In this document: positions 48,548 through 56,462 of the stretch, one piece after another
Position numbering within the stretch: position 1 is the first letter of the stretch
How the letters are laid out: every line of letters begins with the position of its first letter
Translations under genes and position numbers: made by a program
The notes under the pieces: generated by a model
What the model was told of the DNA's origin: nothing
The model's input: only the letters and a program-made list of their open reading frames with translations
Databases searched by the model: none
Assembly (NCBI RefSeq): GCF_965138505.1
Contig: NZ_CBCSCO010000006.1
Location: 62,001 to 126,000 of the forward strand
Direction of reading: 5' to 3'
DNA: 64,000 nucleotides
Source: Litorimonas haliclonae
GTDB taxonomy: Bacteria > Pseudomonadota > Alphaproteobacteria > Caulobacterales > Maricaulaceae

Positions 48548-49312
48548 ATGAAAATACTTCTGACAAATGATGACGGCGTCCATGCCGAAGGCTTGGCTGT
48601 ACTCCGCAAAATCGCGGCGAAACTTTCCGATGATGTGTGGGTCTGCGCGCCGGATACTGAACAGTCTGCGGCCTCTCGCGGAGTTTCGCTCCATAATCCT
48701 GTCCGCCTGAGAAAACTCGAAGACCGCGTTTATTCTGTCAGCGGCACACCGACCGATAGCGTTATTGTCGCGATGAAAGACCTGATGCCGGACAGCCCGC
48801 CTGACCTGCTTCTTTCCGGGGTCAATCGCGGGCAGAACCTCGCCGAGGACGTGACATTCTCGGGAACGGTAGCCGGTGCGCTTCAAGGCATGCAGATGGG
48901 TATCCCATCCATAGCCCTATCCCTAGCGCGCGGTTTTCAAGGCGCGTCGAGCCTGCCTTGGGAAACCGCGGAAGCCCACGGGCCTGATGTCGTGAAAAAA
49001 CTCCTCGACGCCGGATGGCCGAAAGCAGTTGTTCCAAACGTCAACTTTCCGGACACGGCCATTGACGACGTGAAAGGCATTCAAATCACGCGCCAGGGCC
49101 ATCGGGACTTTCAAATGTCAGGCGTCGATAAGAGAGATCATCCTCGCGGCGGACATTATTTCTGGTTGACCTATGGCGCGAAGAAATCAAACCCGCCATC
49201 CGGGACGGACCTTCGGGCGATCTATGACGGCTATATTTCCGTGACGCCGCTCCATACCGACCTGACCCATTTCGAAGCCTTGGATGATATGTCCCGCAAA
49301 TTTGGCGATTGA
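48548..49312 (+). CDS. surE: 5'/3'-nucleotidase SurE
   Basis: This survival-protein phosphatase acts on nucleoside monophosphates. The 254-residue product starts with MKILLTNDDGVHAEGLAVL, where the DD pair binds metal. APDTEQSAASRGVSLHNPVR and DLLLSGVNRGQNLAEDVTFSGTVAGALQGMQMGIPSIALS complete the active site. The FQMSGVDKRDHPRGGHYFW segment is typical. It forms a conserved set with serS upstream and pcm 18 bases downstream. Confidence 0.96.
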   Translation: MKILLTNDDGVHAEGLAVLRKIAAKLSDDVWVCAPDTEQSAASRGVSLHNPVRLRKLEDRVYSVSGTPTDSVIVAMKDLMPDSPPDLLLSGVNRGQNLAEDVTFSGTVAGALQGMQMGIPSIALSLARGFQGASSLPWETAEAHGPDVVKKLLDAGWPKAVVPNVNFPDTAIDDVKGIQITRQGHRDFQMSGVDKRDHPRGGHYFWLTYGAKKSNPPSGTDLRAIYDGYISVTPLHTDLTHFEALDDMSRKFGD

Positions 49313-49330
49313 GAAGATGCAGGGCTGAGC

Positions 49331-49954
49331 ATGTTCGATCCGGGTTTAATAGATATGGTCATGCGCCTGCGCGGCAAGGGCATTTCCGATAATAACGTCT
49401 TACGCGCCGTGGAGCAGACGCCCCGCATCCGCTTTGTCGCGGAGGGAAATGCTGAGAAAGCTTACGACGAACAAAAGCTGCCGATTTCCTGCGGTCAAAC
49501 AATTTCCGCGCCTTGGATCACCGCTTTGATGGTTCAGATGCTGCGCGTCGGGAAAGAGCATAAGGTCCTCGAGATTGGCTCTGGTAGCGGCTATCAAACG
49601 GCCATTCTCGCGCGGCTTTGCAAACGGGTCTATGCCGTTGAGCGGTATAAACAACTCATCAGCGAAGCCGAAACGCGTTTTAAAAACCTCGACGTTCGAA
49701 ACACGGTCATTCGACATGGGGACGGACGTTATGGCTGGGCCGGACAGGCGCCCTTTGAACGTATCATTCTGGGCTGCGCCACCCGCGCCGCGCCGCCTAT
49801 GCTTTTGGAGCAGCTCGCGCCAGGCGGCGAAATGATTGCCGTGGTGGACGAACAGCTTATGCGCTATACCAAAGCGCGGTCTGTGGTCAGCGAAGAAACG
49901 CTCATGCCGCTCAAGCTGGACATGATTGAGCCGGGGAAATCGAGAACCTTATAA
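49331..49954 (+). CDS. pcm: Protein-L-isoaspartate O-methyltransferase
   Basis: This enzyme repairs isoaspartyl damage in proteins using SAM. The 207-residue product has the conserved LPISCGQTISAPWITALMVQML and the SAM-site VLEIGSGSGYQTAILARLCKRVYAVERY, with PMLLEQLAPGGEMIAVV near the end. It lies 18 bases after surE, the usual pairing, and 10 bases before a VOC gene. Confidence 0.96.
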   Translation: MFDPGLIDMVMRLRGKGISDNNVLRAVEQTPRIRFVAEGNAEKAYDEQKLPISCGQTISAPWITALMVQMLRVGKEHKVLEIGSGSGYQTAILARLCKRVYAVERYKQLISEAETRFKNLDVRNTVIRHGDGRYGWAGQAPFERIILGCATRAAPPMLLEQLAPGGEMIAVVDEQLMRYTKARSVVSEETLMPLKLDMIEPGKSRTL

Positions 49955-49964
49955 GAGACAGAAA

Positions 49965-50318
49965 ATGACAAACCCACATCACGGCTTTAATTATATTGAA
50001 CTCCCGTCGACGTCGAATGCGGCGATGAAAAAATTTTATGGCACGGTGTTTGGGTGGACGTTTCAGGACTGGGGCGACACCTATGTCGCTATTCATGGTT
50101 CGGCTGTTGAAGGCGGATTTGACCAAGCCAGTGATAGAAACCCCTCTGCGGACGGGCCGCTCGTTGTTATATTTTCAAATGATTTAGACGCCACGAAATC
50201 CGCCGTTCTGGCGGCGGGCGGGGATGTCTCAGTCGATACCTATAGCTTTCCAGGCGGGCAGCGGTTTCATTTTAAAGATCCCAGCGGAAATGAATTGGCA
50301 GTATGGACACCAGCGTAA
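49965..50318 (+). CDS. VOC family protein
   Basis: This 117-residue VOC-superfamily protein has HHGFNYIELPSTSNAAMKKFYGTVFGWTFQDWGDTYVAIHG and GPLVVIFSNDLDATKSAVLAAGGDVSVDTYSFPGGQRFHFKDPSGNELAVW. The FxDPSGNxLAVW ending is diagnostic. ATG 49965 follows AAGAGACAG. It overlaps msrA by 16 bases and is probably cotranscribed with surE and pcm. Its substrate is unknown. Confidence 0.9.
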   Translation: MTNPHHGFNYIELPSTSNAAMKKFYGTVFGWTFQDWGDTYVAIHGSAVEGGFDQASDRNPSADGPLVVIFSNDLDATKSAVLAAGGDVSVDTYSFPGGQRFHFKDPSGNELAVWTPA

Positions 50319-50794
50319 ATATTATCGGATTTGGCGGCGGATGCCATTGGTGCACCGAAGCGGTCTTTCAAACATTGCGCGGCGTAAAATCGGTGGAGCA
50401 GGGCTTTATCAAAAGCGATCCGCCCCATGACAGCTGGTCGGAAGCGGTTCGCATAAATTTCGACCCTGAAATTATTCCGCTAACTGCCCTCGTTGCTATT
50501 CACCTGCGCACACATTCTAGTCAGTCAGACCACACCTTTCGCGGCAAATATCGTAGCGCGATTTACGTTACGAACGATTCGCAAATGACTGAGGCCGAAG
50601 CAATTTTGAAAGACGAGGAAACAGAATTTGATAACCCGCTCGTGACCCATGTCTTGCCTCTTAAAGAGTTCAAATCGTCGCCTGACGTTTTCAAGGATTA
50701 CTATAAAACAGATCCGGAGAGACCTTTCTGCAAGGCCTATATTGACCCGAAGCTGACCAAACTCCGCAGAGATTATGCAAATTATGTGTCTTGA
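50303..50794 (+). CDS. msrA: Peptide-methionine (S)-S-oxide reductase MsrA
   Basis: MsrA reduces methionine S-sulfoxide in proteins. The 163-residue protein carries the active site as GGGCHWCTEAVFQ, where the usual GCFW is GCHW and a second Cys follows two residues on. VEQGFIKSDPP, HLRTHSSQSDHTFRGKYRSAIYV (family consensus H-P-T-x-x-x-x-Q) and FYCKAYIDPKL-like FCKAYIDPKL are present. The start overlaps the VOC gene by 16 bases, and its end overlaps a convergent minus-strand gene by 13. Together with pcm it makes a protein-repair cluster. Confidence 0.9.
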   Translation: MDTSVNIIGFGGGCHWCTEAVFQTLRGVKSVEQGFIKSDPPHDSWSEAVRINFDPEIIPLTALVAIHLRTHSSQSDHTFRGKYRSAIYVTNDSQMTEAEAILKDEETEFDNPLVTHVLPLKEFKSSPDVFKDYYKTDPERPFCKAYIDPKLTKLRRDYANYVS

Positions 50795-51072
50795 ACGTCC
50801 AAGCCCAGAACGAAATCAATCACCTTCTGTCTCGGCATCTCACAGGGGTTTAACTTCGCGCCGCTCTCCAGCCGGTAAAGGTTGAGACTGATATGATCGG
50901 TCCCGCCAAGCTCTTCGGCATAGAGCCAACCGCGTTTTCCATCAGGCGAGGCGGTTCGCGTCACGCCGTAGCGCAGATTTTGATAAAGACCTTCAAAGCT
51001 GCCAAGGGGCAGGGCGTCATATCGGGCCAAAAAACTGTCCAAGTCAGGGATCATAAGAGACACCTTAAGCAT
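50782..51072 (-). CDS. Hypothetical protein
   Basis: The 96-residue protein (from MLKVSLMIPDLDSFLARYD; AAGG close upstream) has no recognisable domain. It is a soluble alpha/beta-looking sequence with LRYGVTRTASPDGKRGWLYAEELGGTDHISLNLYRLESGAKLNPCEMPRQKVIDF. The family may be restricted to Alphaproteobacteria. It overlaps the convergent msrA end by 13 bases, which is compatible with a real gene. A longer start at 51090 is possible. Confidence 0.65.
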   Translation of the reverse strand: MLKVSLMIPDLDSFLARYDALPLGSFEGLYQNLRYGVTRTASPDGKRGWLYAEELGGTDHISLNLYRLESGAKLNPCEMPRQKVIDFVLGLDVQDT

Positions 51073-51132
51073 AGCCTTGTGAAAACCCAACTTTCGTCAT
51101 GTTTAAGACGGCAAGAGACATGAGAAAGCCCT

Positions 51133-52023
51133 ATGTCGTTCCAGCCTAAAGTCTTTCTTCACAAGCAGCGCGCCGCCCTTCACTCCAGATTTGTCTCGGG
51201 GTGGAAAAGTCAGGCGCTGTTCGAATTTATCACCTTTGGGATAAAACAGGCCTGGGCGTGTTTATTTGGCGGGCTGATGCTGGCCCTCTTGCTCGGTACA
51301 TTTCTGTTCTATCCGGCAGAGGCTGCGCTCTCGCGATATGACTTTATCACCTTGGCAGCCATTGCCATTCAAGCCCTCATGCTGACCCTCAAATTGGAAA
51401 GCTGGGAAGAGGCGAGGGTGATCTTCGTTTTTCATATCGTCGGGACGGTCATGGAAATATTCAAAGTCCATATGGGATCATGGCTTTATCCTGAGGCGAG
51501 CATTTTAAATATTGCGGGTGTGCCGCTCTTTTCTGGCTTCATGTATGCCTGCGTCGGAAGTTACCTCGCCCGGGTCTGGCGCATTTTCGATTTTAAATTT
51601 GATCGATTCCCAAACTTGAAATGGCAAGGTTTGCTGGCAGTCCTCATTTATATGAATTTCTTCACCCATCATTTCGGACCGGATATCCGCATCGCTTTGT
51701 TTATAGGCACAGCAATTCTATACGGGCCGGCCATGGTCTGGTTTCGAGCGGATGAGGACCACCGTCCCATGCCGCTTTTGATAGGCCTCGTCCTCGTGGC
51801 GCTCTTCATCTGGTTCGCCGAAAATCTAGGCACTTTTGCCAAAGCCTGGACATATCCGAATCAGAATGCGGGCTGGCAAATGGTGAGCTTTGCCAAGCTC
51901 GGCTCCTGGTATCTTCTGATGATTATCAGCTTTGTTCTGGTCGCAGCGGTACAAGGAGCACACGGGAAGGGCATTGATTTATCTGTGACCAAAGTTAAAA
52001 CTGACTTTGAAAAAGGGGAATAA
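51133..52023 (+). CDS. DUF817 integral membrane protein
   Basis: This 296-residue DUF817 membrane protein has about eight membrane segments. Family hallmarks are ALFEFITFGIKQAWACLFGGLML, FHIVGTVMEIFKVHMGSWLYPE, GVPLFSGFMYACVGSYLARVWR, FFTHHFGPDIR and WFAENLGTFAKAWTYPNQNAGWQMVSFAKLGSWYLLMIISF. The conserved His, Glu and Trp residues within membrane segments suggest an enzyme or carrier, but the function is unknown. The esterase gene follows 1 base later. Confidence 0.93.
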   Translation: MSFQPKVFLHKQRAALHSRFVSGWKSQALFEFITFGIKQAWACLFGGLMLALLLGTFLFYPAEAALSRYDFITLAAIAIQALMLTLKLESWEEARVIFVFHIVGTVMEIFKVHMGSWLYPEASILNIAGVPLFSGFMYACVGSYLARVWRIFDFKFDRFPNLKWQGLLAVLIYMNFFTHHFGPDIRIALFIGTAILYGPAMVWFRADEDHRPMPLLIGLVLVALFIWFAENLGTFAKAWTYPNQNAGWQMVSFAKLGSWYLLMIISFVLVAAVQGAHGKGIDLSVTKVKTDFEKGE

Positions 52024-52024
52024 A

Positions 52025-53077
52025 ATGAAAATTTTTGCTGCGGCTTTGGGCTGCGCGATCTGTCTTTCGTTTTCTGCGGGCTCGTCAGAGGCTGAGGACG
52101 TTTCTACGTTTGTTGGAGCCGCGCAAGATATTGTGCTGGGGCAAAGTTTCGAATTTGAATCGTCAGTTCTGGGCGAAAGTCGCCGGGTGTCGGTTCGGTT
52201 GCCCGATAGGTATGTATCGGAGCCTGATAAAACCTTTCCCGTTCTTTACCTCATTGACGGAGGACCTCAGCAGGATTTCCCTCATATCGCCGGAATACTT
52301 CAATCCACGGACATCAACTGGACGATAGAGCCAATGATATTGGTAGGTATTGAAACGCGTAATCGGCAGGCTGAGCTCACACCACCTGCGACTGACCCAA
52401 GTTATGAGCAGGTTTTTGAGAAAAATGGCGGCGCCGAGAGCTTCCGCCAATTTATCGAGACGGAAATTATGCCCTGGGTGGAGGACACGTACCGAACAGA
52501 TCAACGTGATATTGTGATGGGAGAATCTTTGGCTGGACTGTTTGTGATGGAGACATTCGCAAAACGTCCGGATTTATTTTCGCATTTTATTAGCGTGAGT
52601 CCGAGCCTTTGGTGGGATAACCTTAGCGCGGCCAAGTCCTATGGAGATGATTTTCTAACTTCGGATGAAACGACTTCAAAACTATATGTTACCATGGGAA
52701 ATGAAGGGGCTTTGATGCAGGCCGGACTTGATGTCGTATTGGAGGGGTTAAGCCAGTCGAATAAAAAATGGACTTATGTGGATCGCCGGAACAGCGAAGA
52801 TCACGCCAGTATTTATCATCCAGCCGCGTTAGACGCATTACGAAGCTTCTTCTCTACCCCTTACCGCGCGGGCGTCAGCTCGGATTCGGTCTGGATGTTC
52901 GAAGGCGGGGCTGTGCCGCCGCTGTCTGACAAGGCACGAGAGAGCGTGAAAGAGGATTGCACACTGGAAACCGCTGAGAAAATCAGCTTTGAAACCTACA
53001 ATCGGAATCCGGTAATGTGGCGCGGCGTTTGCGTTGTGATGAAGCCCGGAGACTCTTCTACCCGTCAGTCAAGATAA
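52025..53077 (+). CDS. Exported esterase (alpha/beta hydrolase, esterase D-like)
   Basis: The 350-residue secreted hydrolase has a signal peptide (MKIFAAALGCAICLSFSAGSSEAED; ATG 52025 with AAAAGGGG). The core is like PF00756 esterases: VLYLIDGGPQQDF, IMPWVEDTYRTDQRDIVMGESLAGLFVMETFAKRPDLFSHFISVSPSLWWDN with nucleophile Ser in GESLAG, and a His in RNSEDHASIYHPA. It resembles IroE/Fes-like siderophore esterases but the substrate is unknown. It follows DUF817 with a 1-base gap and is likely cotranscribed. Confidence 0.88.
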   Translation: MKIFAAALGCAICLSFSAGSSEAEDVSTFVGAAQDIVLGQSFEFESSVLGESRRVSVRLPDRYVSEPDKTFPVLYLIDGGPQQDFPHIAGILQSTDINWTIEPMILVGIETRNRQAELTPPATDPSYEQVFEKNGGAESFRQFIETEIMPWVEDTYRTDQRDIVMGESLAGLFVMETFAKRPDLFSHFISVSPSLWWDNLSAAKSYGDDFLTSDETTSKLYVTMGNEGALMQAGLDVVLEGLSQSNKKWTYVDRRNSEDHASIYHPAALDALRSFFSTPYRAGVSSDSVWMFEGGAVPPLSDKARESVKEDCTLETAEKISFETYNRNPVMWRGVCVVMKPGDSSTRQSR

Positions 53078-53102
53078 AACTCATGGAAAGGTTGGGCGTT
53101 AT

Positions 53103-53579
53103 TTACGTCCATTCCTCCTCTGACAGGACCTTTCCTGTTTCCAGATAGGTTTTGAGGTTGGACAGAACGGCAGGCCACCCCTCGGTAACACCTTTTTGCA
53201 TCTCGGAGTTTTTGGTCAATTTACTGTGTGTTACTGTCAATTTTGTATCCGGTCCCAATGCGGTGAGGACGTAGGTCACAACTGAGGGGTCTGGTTCGGC
53301 AAAAGAGTGGCTCTGCGGCGCATTCCAGGTGACCACCAATTTTTGGGGAGGGTGAATTTCCAAGACCTTGCCGTGAATATCTACGACATCTGTGTCGCTT
53401 ACTCTTTGATGTTCCCATTTACTGCCAGTCTTCCAGTCCGAAACGTTATGATGGCCCCAATATTCTTTTGTGCTCTCTCTGTCGATAAGCCCGTTCCAAA
53501 CTGTCTCCGCGTCGGAGGCTATGTAAATCGTATAAACGAAATCAGGAGCGTCTCCTTTTGGGGTGTCGTTAAAGGCCAT
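53103..53579 (-). CDS. SRPBCC (AHSA1-like) domain protein
   Basis: The 158-residue SRPBCC/AHSA1-type protein has DFVYTIYIASDAETVWNGLIDRESTKEYWGHHNVSDWKTGSKWEHQR and KVLEIHPPQKLVVTWNAP, the typical helix-grip hydrophobic-ligand fold. ATG 53579 (GGAGAG upstream) overlaps the ArsR stop by 11 bases. ArsR-AHSA1 pairs are common; the partner may bind a small hydrophobic or stress-related ligand. It ends facing the esterase gene. Confidence 0.9.
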   Translation of the reverse strand: MAFNDTPKGDAPDFVYTIYIASDAETVWNGLIDRESTKEYWGHHNVSDWKTGSKWEHQRVSDTDVVDIHGKVLEIHPPQKLVVTWNAPQSHSFAEPDPSVVTYVLTALGPDTKLTVTHSKLTKNSEMQKGVTEGWPAVLSNLKTYLETGKVLSEEEWT

Positions 53580-53898
53580 TTTTTCTCTCCGTTTTGATTT
53601 CTGAATCACGTTTTAAATCGACAAGGTTTTCCAGTCGCGCCTCCTCAAATCGACCAACCCATCGGTGCACGATTTCGGCGATTGGGATGGGGTTGAGGTA
53701 GTGAAGTTTTTCGCGGCCTCGCCAATGGATGGTGATCAAATTGGCGTCTTCCAATATCTTCAAATGTTTGGACACAGCTTGTCTCGACATATCAAGGAGG
53801 TTGGTGAGATCAGCTAATGTCTGCCCGTTTTTCTCATACAAGCTGTCCAGCAGGTCTCGCCGGCCTTCATCCGCCAAGGCTTTGAACACATCACTCAT
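53569..53898 (-). CDS. ArsR family transcriptional regulator
   Basis: The 109-residue winged-helix repressor has DVFKALADEGRRDLLDSLYEKNGQTLADLTNLLDMSRQAVSKHLKILEDANLITIHWRGREKLHYLNP. No Cys metal-binding motif is present in the recognition helix, so the signal is probably not arsenite-like thiol chemistry. The ATG coincides with the predicted transcription start, so the mRNA may be leaderless. A GCAAC/GTTGC operator lies between the promoter elements. It is coupled with the SRPBCC gene. Confidence 0.93.
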   Translation of the reverse strand: MSDVFKALADEGRRDLLDSLYEKNGQTLADLTNLLDMSRQAVSKHLKILEDANLITIHWRGREKLHYLNPIPIAEIVHRWVGRFEEARLENLVDLKRDSEIKTERKNGL

Positions 53899-53903
53899 GC
53901 AGC

Positions 53904-53933
53904 TTTATATGCAACCATTTAGTTGCTTGTCAA
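53904..53933 (-). promoter_or_regulatory. arsR-type promoter with embedded operator
   Basis: On the minus strand TTGACA (53933-53928) and TATAAA (53909-53904) are spaced 18 bases and are close to consensus. GCAAC/GTTGC arms (53911-53926) lie between them. The start codon begins at 53898, so the transcript would have almost no leader. Confidence 0.7.
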
Positions 53934-53983
53934 GAGGTTGAACTTATCGAAAGAGAAGCATCTGATAATGTCAGGCAAAATAA

Positions 53984-54004
53984 AACCCGCCAAGGAGGCG
54001 GGTT
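53984..54004 (-). terminator. Rho-independent terminator of icd
   Basis: AACCCGCC pairs with GGCGGGTT around a 5-base loop. On the minus strand it is followed by a T-rich tract, 67 bases after the icd stop. Confidence 0.8.
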
Positions 54005-54070
54005 CATAAAAATGAAAATGTTTGAATAAACAAAGCGGTTTCGGAGTGGCTAAAACCGTTAGATTGGTCG

Positions 54071-55282
54071 TTACGTCATTTTCCGTTCAAAGTTTTCAGC
54101 GATAGCTTCGAGATAGCCTTCTGTTGTGAGCCAGCCTTGCTGATCCCCAACGAGAAGAGCCAGATCTTTCGTCATCTGACCGCCTTCGACAGTTTCGATT
54201 ACGGTTTTCTCTAGGTTAGTCGCAAATTTCACGAGCGCCTCATTGTCATCGAGCTTGCCGCGGTGAGCGAGGCCGCGTGTCCAAGCAAAGATAGACGCTG
54301 TGGAGTTTGTTGAGGTCGCTTCACCTTTCTGGTGGTTACGATAGTGACGCGTGACTGTCCCGTGGGCCGCTTCGGCTTCCATCGTCTTTCCGTCTGGCGT
54401 CAGAAGGAAAGATGTCATCAGGCCGAGAGAGCCAAAACCTTGTGCCACTGTGTCGGACTGTACGTCGCCGTCATAGTTCTTGCAGGCCCAGATATAACCG
54501 CCGGACCATTTCATAGCCGCCGCGACCATATCGTCGATGAGGCGATGCTGATATTCGCCGCCGAATTCTGCGAATTTATCCGCAAATTCCGCGTCAAAGA
54601 TTTCTTGGAAGATGTCTTTGAAACGTCCGTCATATTTTTTCAGGATGGTATTCTTTGTGGACATGTAGACAGGCCATTTGCGCTGCACGCCGTAGTTAAA
54701 GCAAGCGCGGGCAAAATCACGGATAGAGGCGTCCAGGTTATACATCCCCATGGCAACACCGGCTTCCGGGAAGTCATAGATTTCTTTTTCAATCTTGTCG
54801 CCATCTTCACCTTCCCAAGTCATTTTCAATTTACCTTTACCCGGCACGAGGAAGTCTGTGGCTTTATACTGGTCACCGAAAGCGTGACGGCCAATAACGA
54901 TAGGCTGAGTCCAGCCAGGGACGAGGCGAGGGACGTTGCTACAGATGATCGGCTCGCGGAAGACAACGCCGCCAAGGATGTTACGGATTGTGCCGTTTGG
55001 AGAGACCCACATTTTCTTGAGGTCAAATTCTTCAACGCGCTGTTCGTCTGGCGTAATTGTCGCGCATTTAACACCGACATTATACTTTTTGATGGCATTG
55101 GCGGCATCTACAGTAATCTGGTCGTCTGTTGCGTCACGGCTTTGAATGGACAAATCATAGTCTAGAAGTTCAATATCCAGATAAGGGTGAATGAGACGAT
55201 CTTTGATCATGTCCCAGATGATGCGTGTCATCTCATCGCCATTCATGTCGACAACGGGATTATTTACCTTGATTTTAGCCAT
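54071..55282 (-). CDS. icd: NADP-dependent isocitrate dehydrogenase
   Basis: This is the TCA-cycle enzyme producing 2-oxoglutarate and NADPH. The 403-residue product belongs to the eukaryotic-like subfamily (MAKIKVNNPVVDMNGDEMTRIIWDMIKDRLIHPYLDIELLDYDL), as usual in Alphaproteobacteria, not the E. coli type. WVSPNGTIRNILGGVVFREPI, LKKYDGRFKDIFQEIF, HRLIDDMVAAAMKWSGGYIWACKNYDGDVQSD and EAAHGTVTRHYRNHQKGEATSTNSTASIFAWTRGLAHR are diagnostic. An AGAGGT site precedes the ATG. It is monocistronic with its own terminator. Confidence 0.97.
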   Translation of the reverse strand: MAKIKVNNPVVDMNGDEMTRIIWDMIKDRLIHPYLDIELLDYDLSIQSRDATDDQITVDAANAIKKYNVGVKCATITPDEQRVEEFDLKKMWVSPNGTIRNILGGVVFREPIICSNVPRLVPGWTQPIVIGRHAFGDQYKATDFLVPGKGKLKMTWEGEDGDKIEKEIYDFPEAGVAMGMYNLDASIRDFARACFNYGVQRKWPVYMSTKNTILKKYDGRFKDIFQEIFDAEFADKFAEFGGEYQHRLIDDMVAAAMKWSGGYIWACKNYDGDVQSDTVAQGFGSLGLMTSFLLTPDGKTMEAEAAHGTVTRHYRNHQKGEATSTNSTASIFAWTRGLAHRGKLDDNEALVKFATNLEKTVIETVEGGQMTKDLALLVGDQQGWLTTEGYLEAIAENFERKMT

Positions 55283-55361
55283 AATTACCTCTGTAAGCGG
55301 TTCGTAATGTGTGAATTTGCGCCGCGTTTAGCACCAGCGCCTTAAAGTTTAAAGTGATTAG

Positions 55362-56168
55362 ATGGGTAAAACCACCAAAGACCAGTTGGGAAACTTGATT
55401 GAGCGGGATGAAAGCCGTCCACCGCCCTCGGTTATTCTCGTTCGGCCACAGCTCGGCGAAAATATCGGCGCGGCGTGTCGGTGTATGCTCAATTTTGGAC
55501 TGATGGATTTACGGCTCGTTGCCCCGCGAGATGGTTGGCCCAATCCGGCGGCAGTACCGATGGCGGCGGGGGCGATTGATGTTCTTAACAATGCGACCGT
55601 CTTTGAGACAACCGAAGAAGCTGTAGCTGACCTCCAATTTGTGCTGGCTGCTACAGCGCGTCGCCGCGAACTCGAAATACCGGTGATAGGCACAGACAAT
55701 GTCGGGCCAAAGCTCAGAGGGCTCAGCGAATCCGGCTTGCCGACTGGTATCATGTTCGGGCCGGAGAAAGCCGGGCTGACCAATGCCGACACTGTTCTCG
55801 CCGATGCGATTCTCACTTATCCGGTGAATCCGGCGTTTCAGTCGCTTAATCTGGCGCAGGCCGTCAATATCTTTGCTTATATTTGGGCCAATTCAGTTCA
55901 TCAAAATATCCCGGAGGTTTTCAACCGCGATATCAGTGATGCGGCGCCGAAGCAGGACCTGACAGGGCTGTTTAACCATCTCGAAGAAGAGCTGGAACGG
56001 GCTGGCTTTTTCTTCCCCGAGTCAAAACGCGCTTTAATGGCGCAGAACATACGCGCCCCGTTGACGCGGGCCAAGATGACCGTGCAAGAAGTCCGTACTT
56101 TTAGGGGAATTGTTAAAGCGCTGGCAGAGGGACGTGGCAAAGCCCGCGTGGAAAGAGACAAATCATGA
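55362..56168 (+). CDS. TrmJ-type tRNA/rRNA methyltransferase
   Basis: This SPOUT-fold RNA 2'-O-methyltransferase of the TrmJ family has 268 residues. PSVILVRPQLGENIGAACRCMLNFGLMDLRLVAPRDGWPN at the N-terminus, GIMFGPEKAGLTNADTVLADAILTYPVNPAFQSLNLAQAVNIFAYI (knot motifs) and a C-terminal helical tail are clear. TrmJ methylates position 32 of tRNA; the precise target is not proven here. Its TGA overlaps the next small membrane gene by 4 bases. Confidence 0.92.
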   Translation: MGKTTKDQLGNLIERDESRPPPSVILVRPQLGENIGAACRCMLNFGLMDLRLVAPRDGWPNPAAVPMAAGAIDVLNNATVFETTEEAVADLQFVLAATARRRELEIPVIGTDNVGPKLRGLSESGLPTGIMFGPEKAGLTNADTVLADAILTYPVNPAFQSLNLAQAVNIFAYIWANSVHQNIPEVFNRDISDAAPKQDLTGLFNHLEEELERAGFFFPESKRALMAQNIRAPLTRAKMTVQEVRTFRGIVKALAEGRGKARVERDKS

Positions 56169-56455
56169 AATATCTAGGCTATCTATTGATTATCCTCACG
56201 GCGGTGGCCGGGTTTTTAAAATGGCCTTGGATTTTGATTTTTGTGTTTGCGGCAGTATCGACCTTTGCTTTTGCCAAAGTCAGGCGCGACGCTCTGAAAA
56301 ACACGCCAATGGCGCCGGATCAGAATATGATTCTCGACGGGGCCTTTTTGTTTTTCGGCCAGACTCTGATTATGCTCGTCGCCTATTTGCTCGGCGTTTT
56401 TGCCGCGGCGCCAACCGGTGAGTTGTTCATGAAATTTATCAGCGGGCAGGGATAG
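56165..56455 (+). CDS. Small integral membrane protein
   Basis: The 96-residue protein has three hydrophobic segments (LGYLLIILTAVAGFLKWPWILIFVFAAVSTFAFA near residues 4-37, and ILDGAFLFFGQTLIMLVAYLLGVFAA near 60-85), separated by a basic KVRRDALKN loop. The function is unknown. The ATGA overlap with the methyltransferase gene indicates translational coupling. It ends 7 bases from the convergent rarD stop. Confidence 0.75.
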   Translation: MKYLGYLLIILTAVAGFLKWPWILIFVFAAVSTFAFAKVRRDALKNTPMAPDQNMILDGAFLFFGQTLIMLVAYLLGVFAAAPTGELFMKFISGQG

Positions 56456-56462
56456 CAGACAA

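Noticed and set aside
54332..55165. Open frame of 277 codons antisense to icd
   Set aside because: It is a shadow of a highly conserved gene with no family resemblance.
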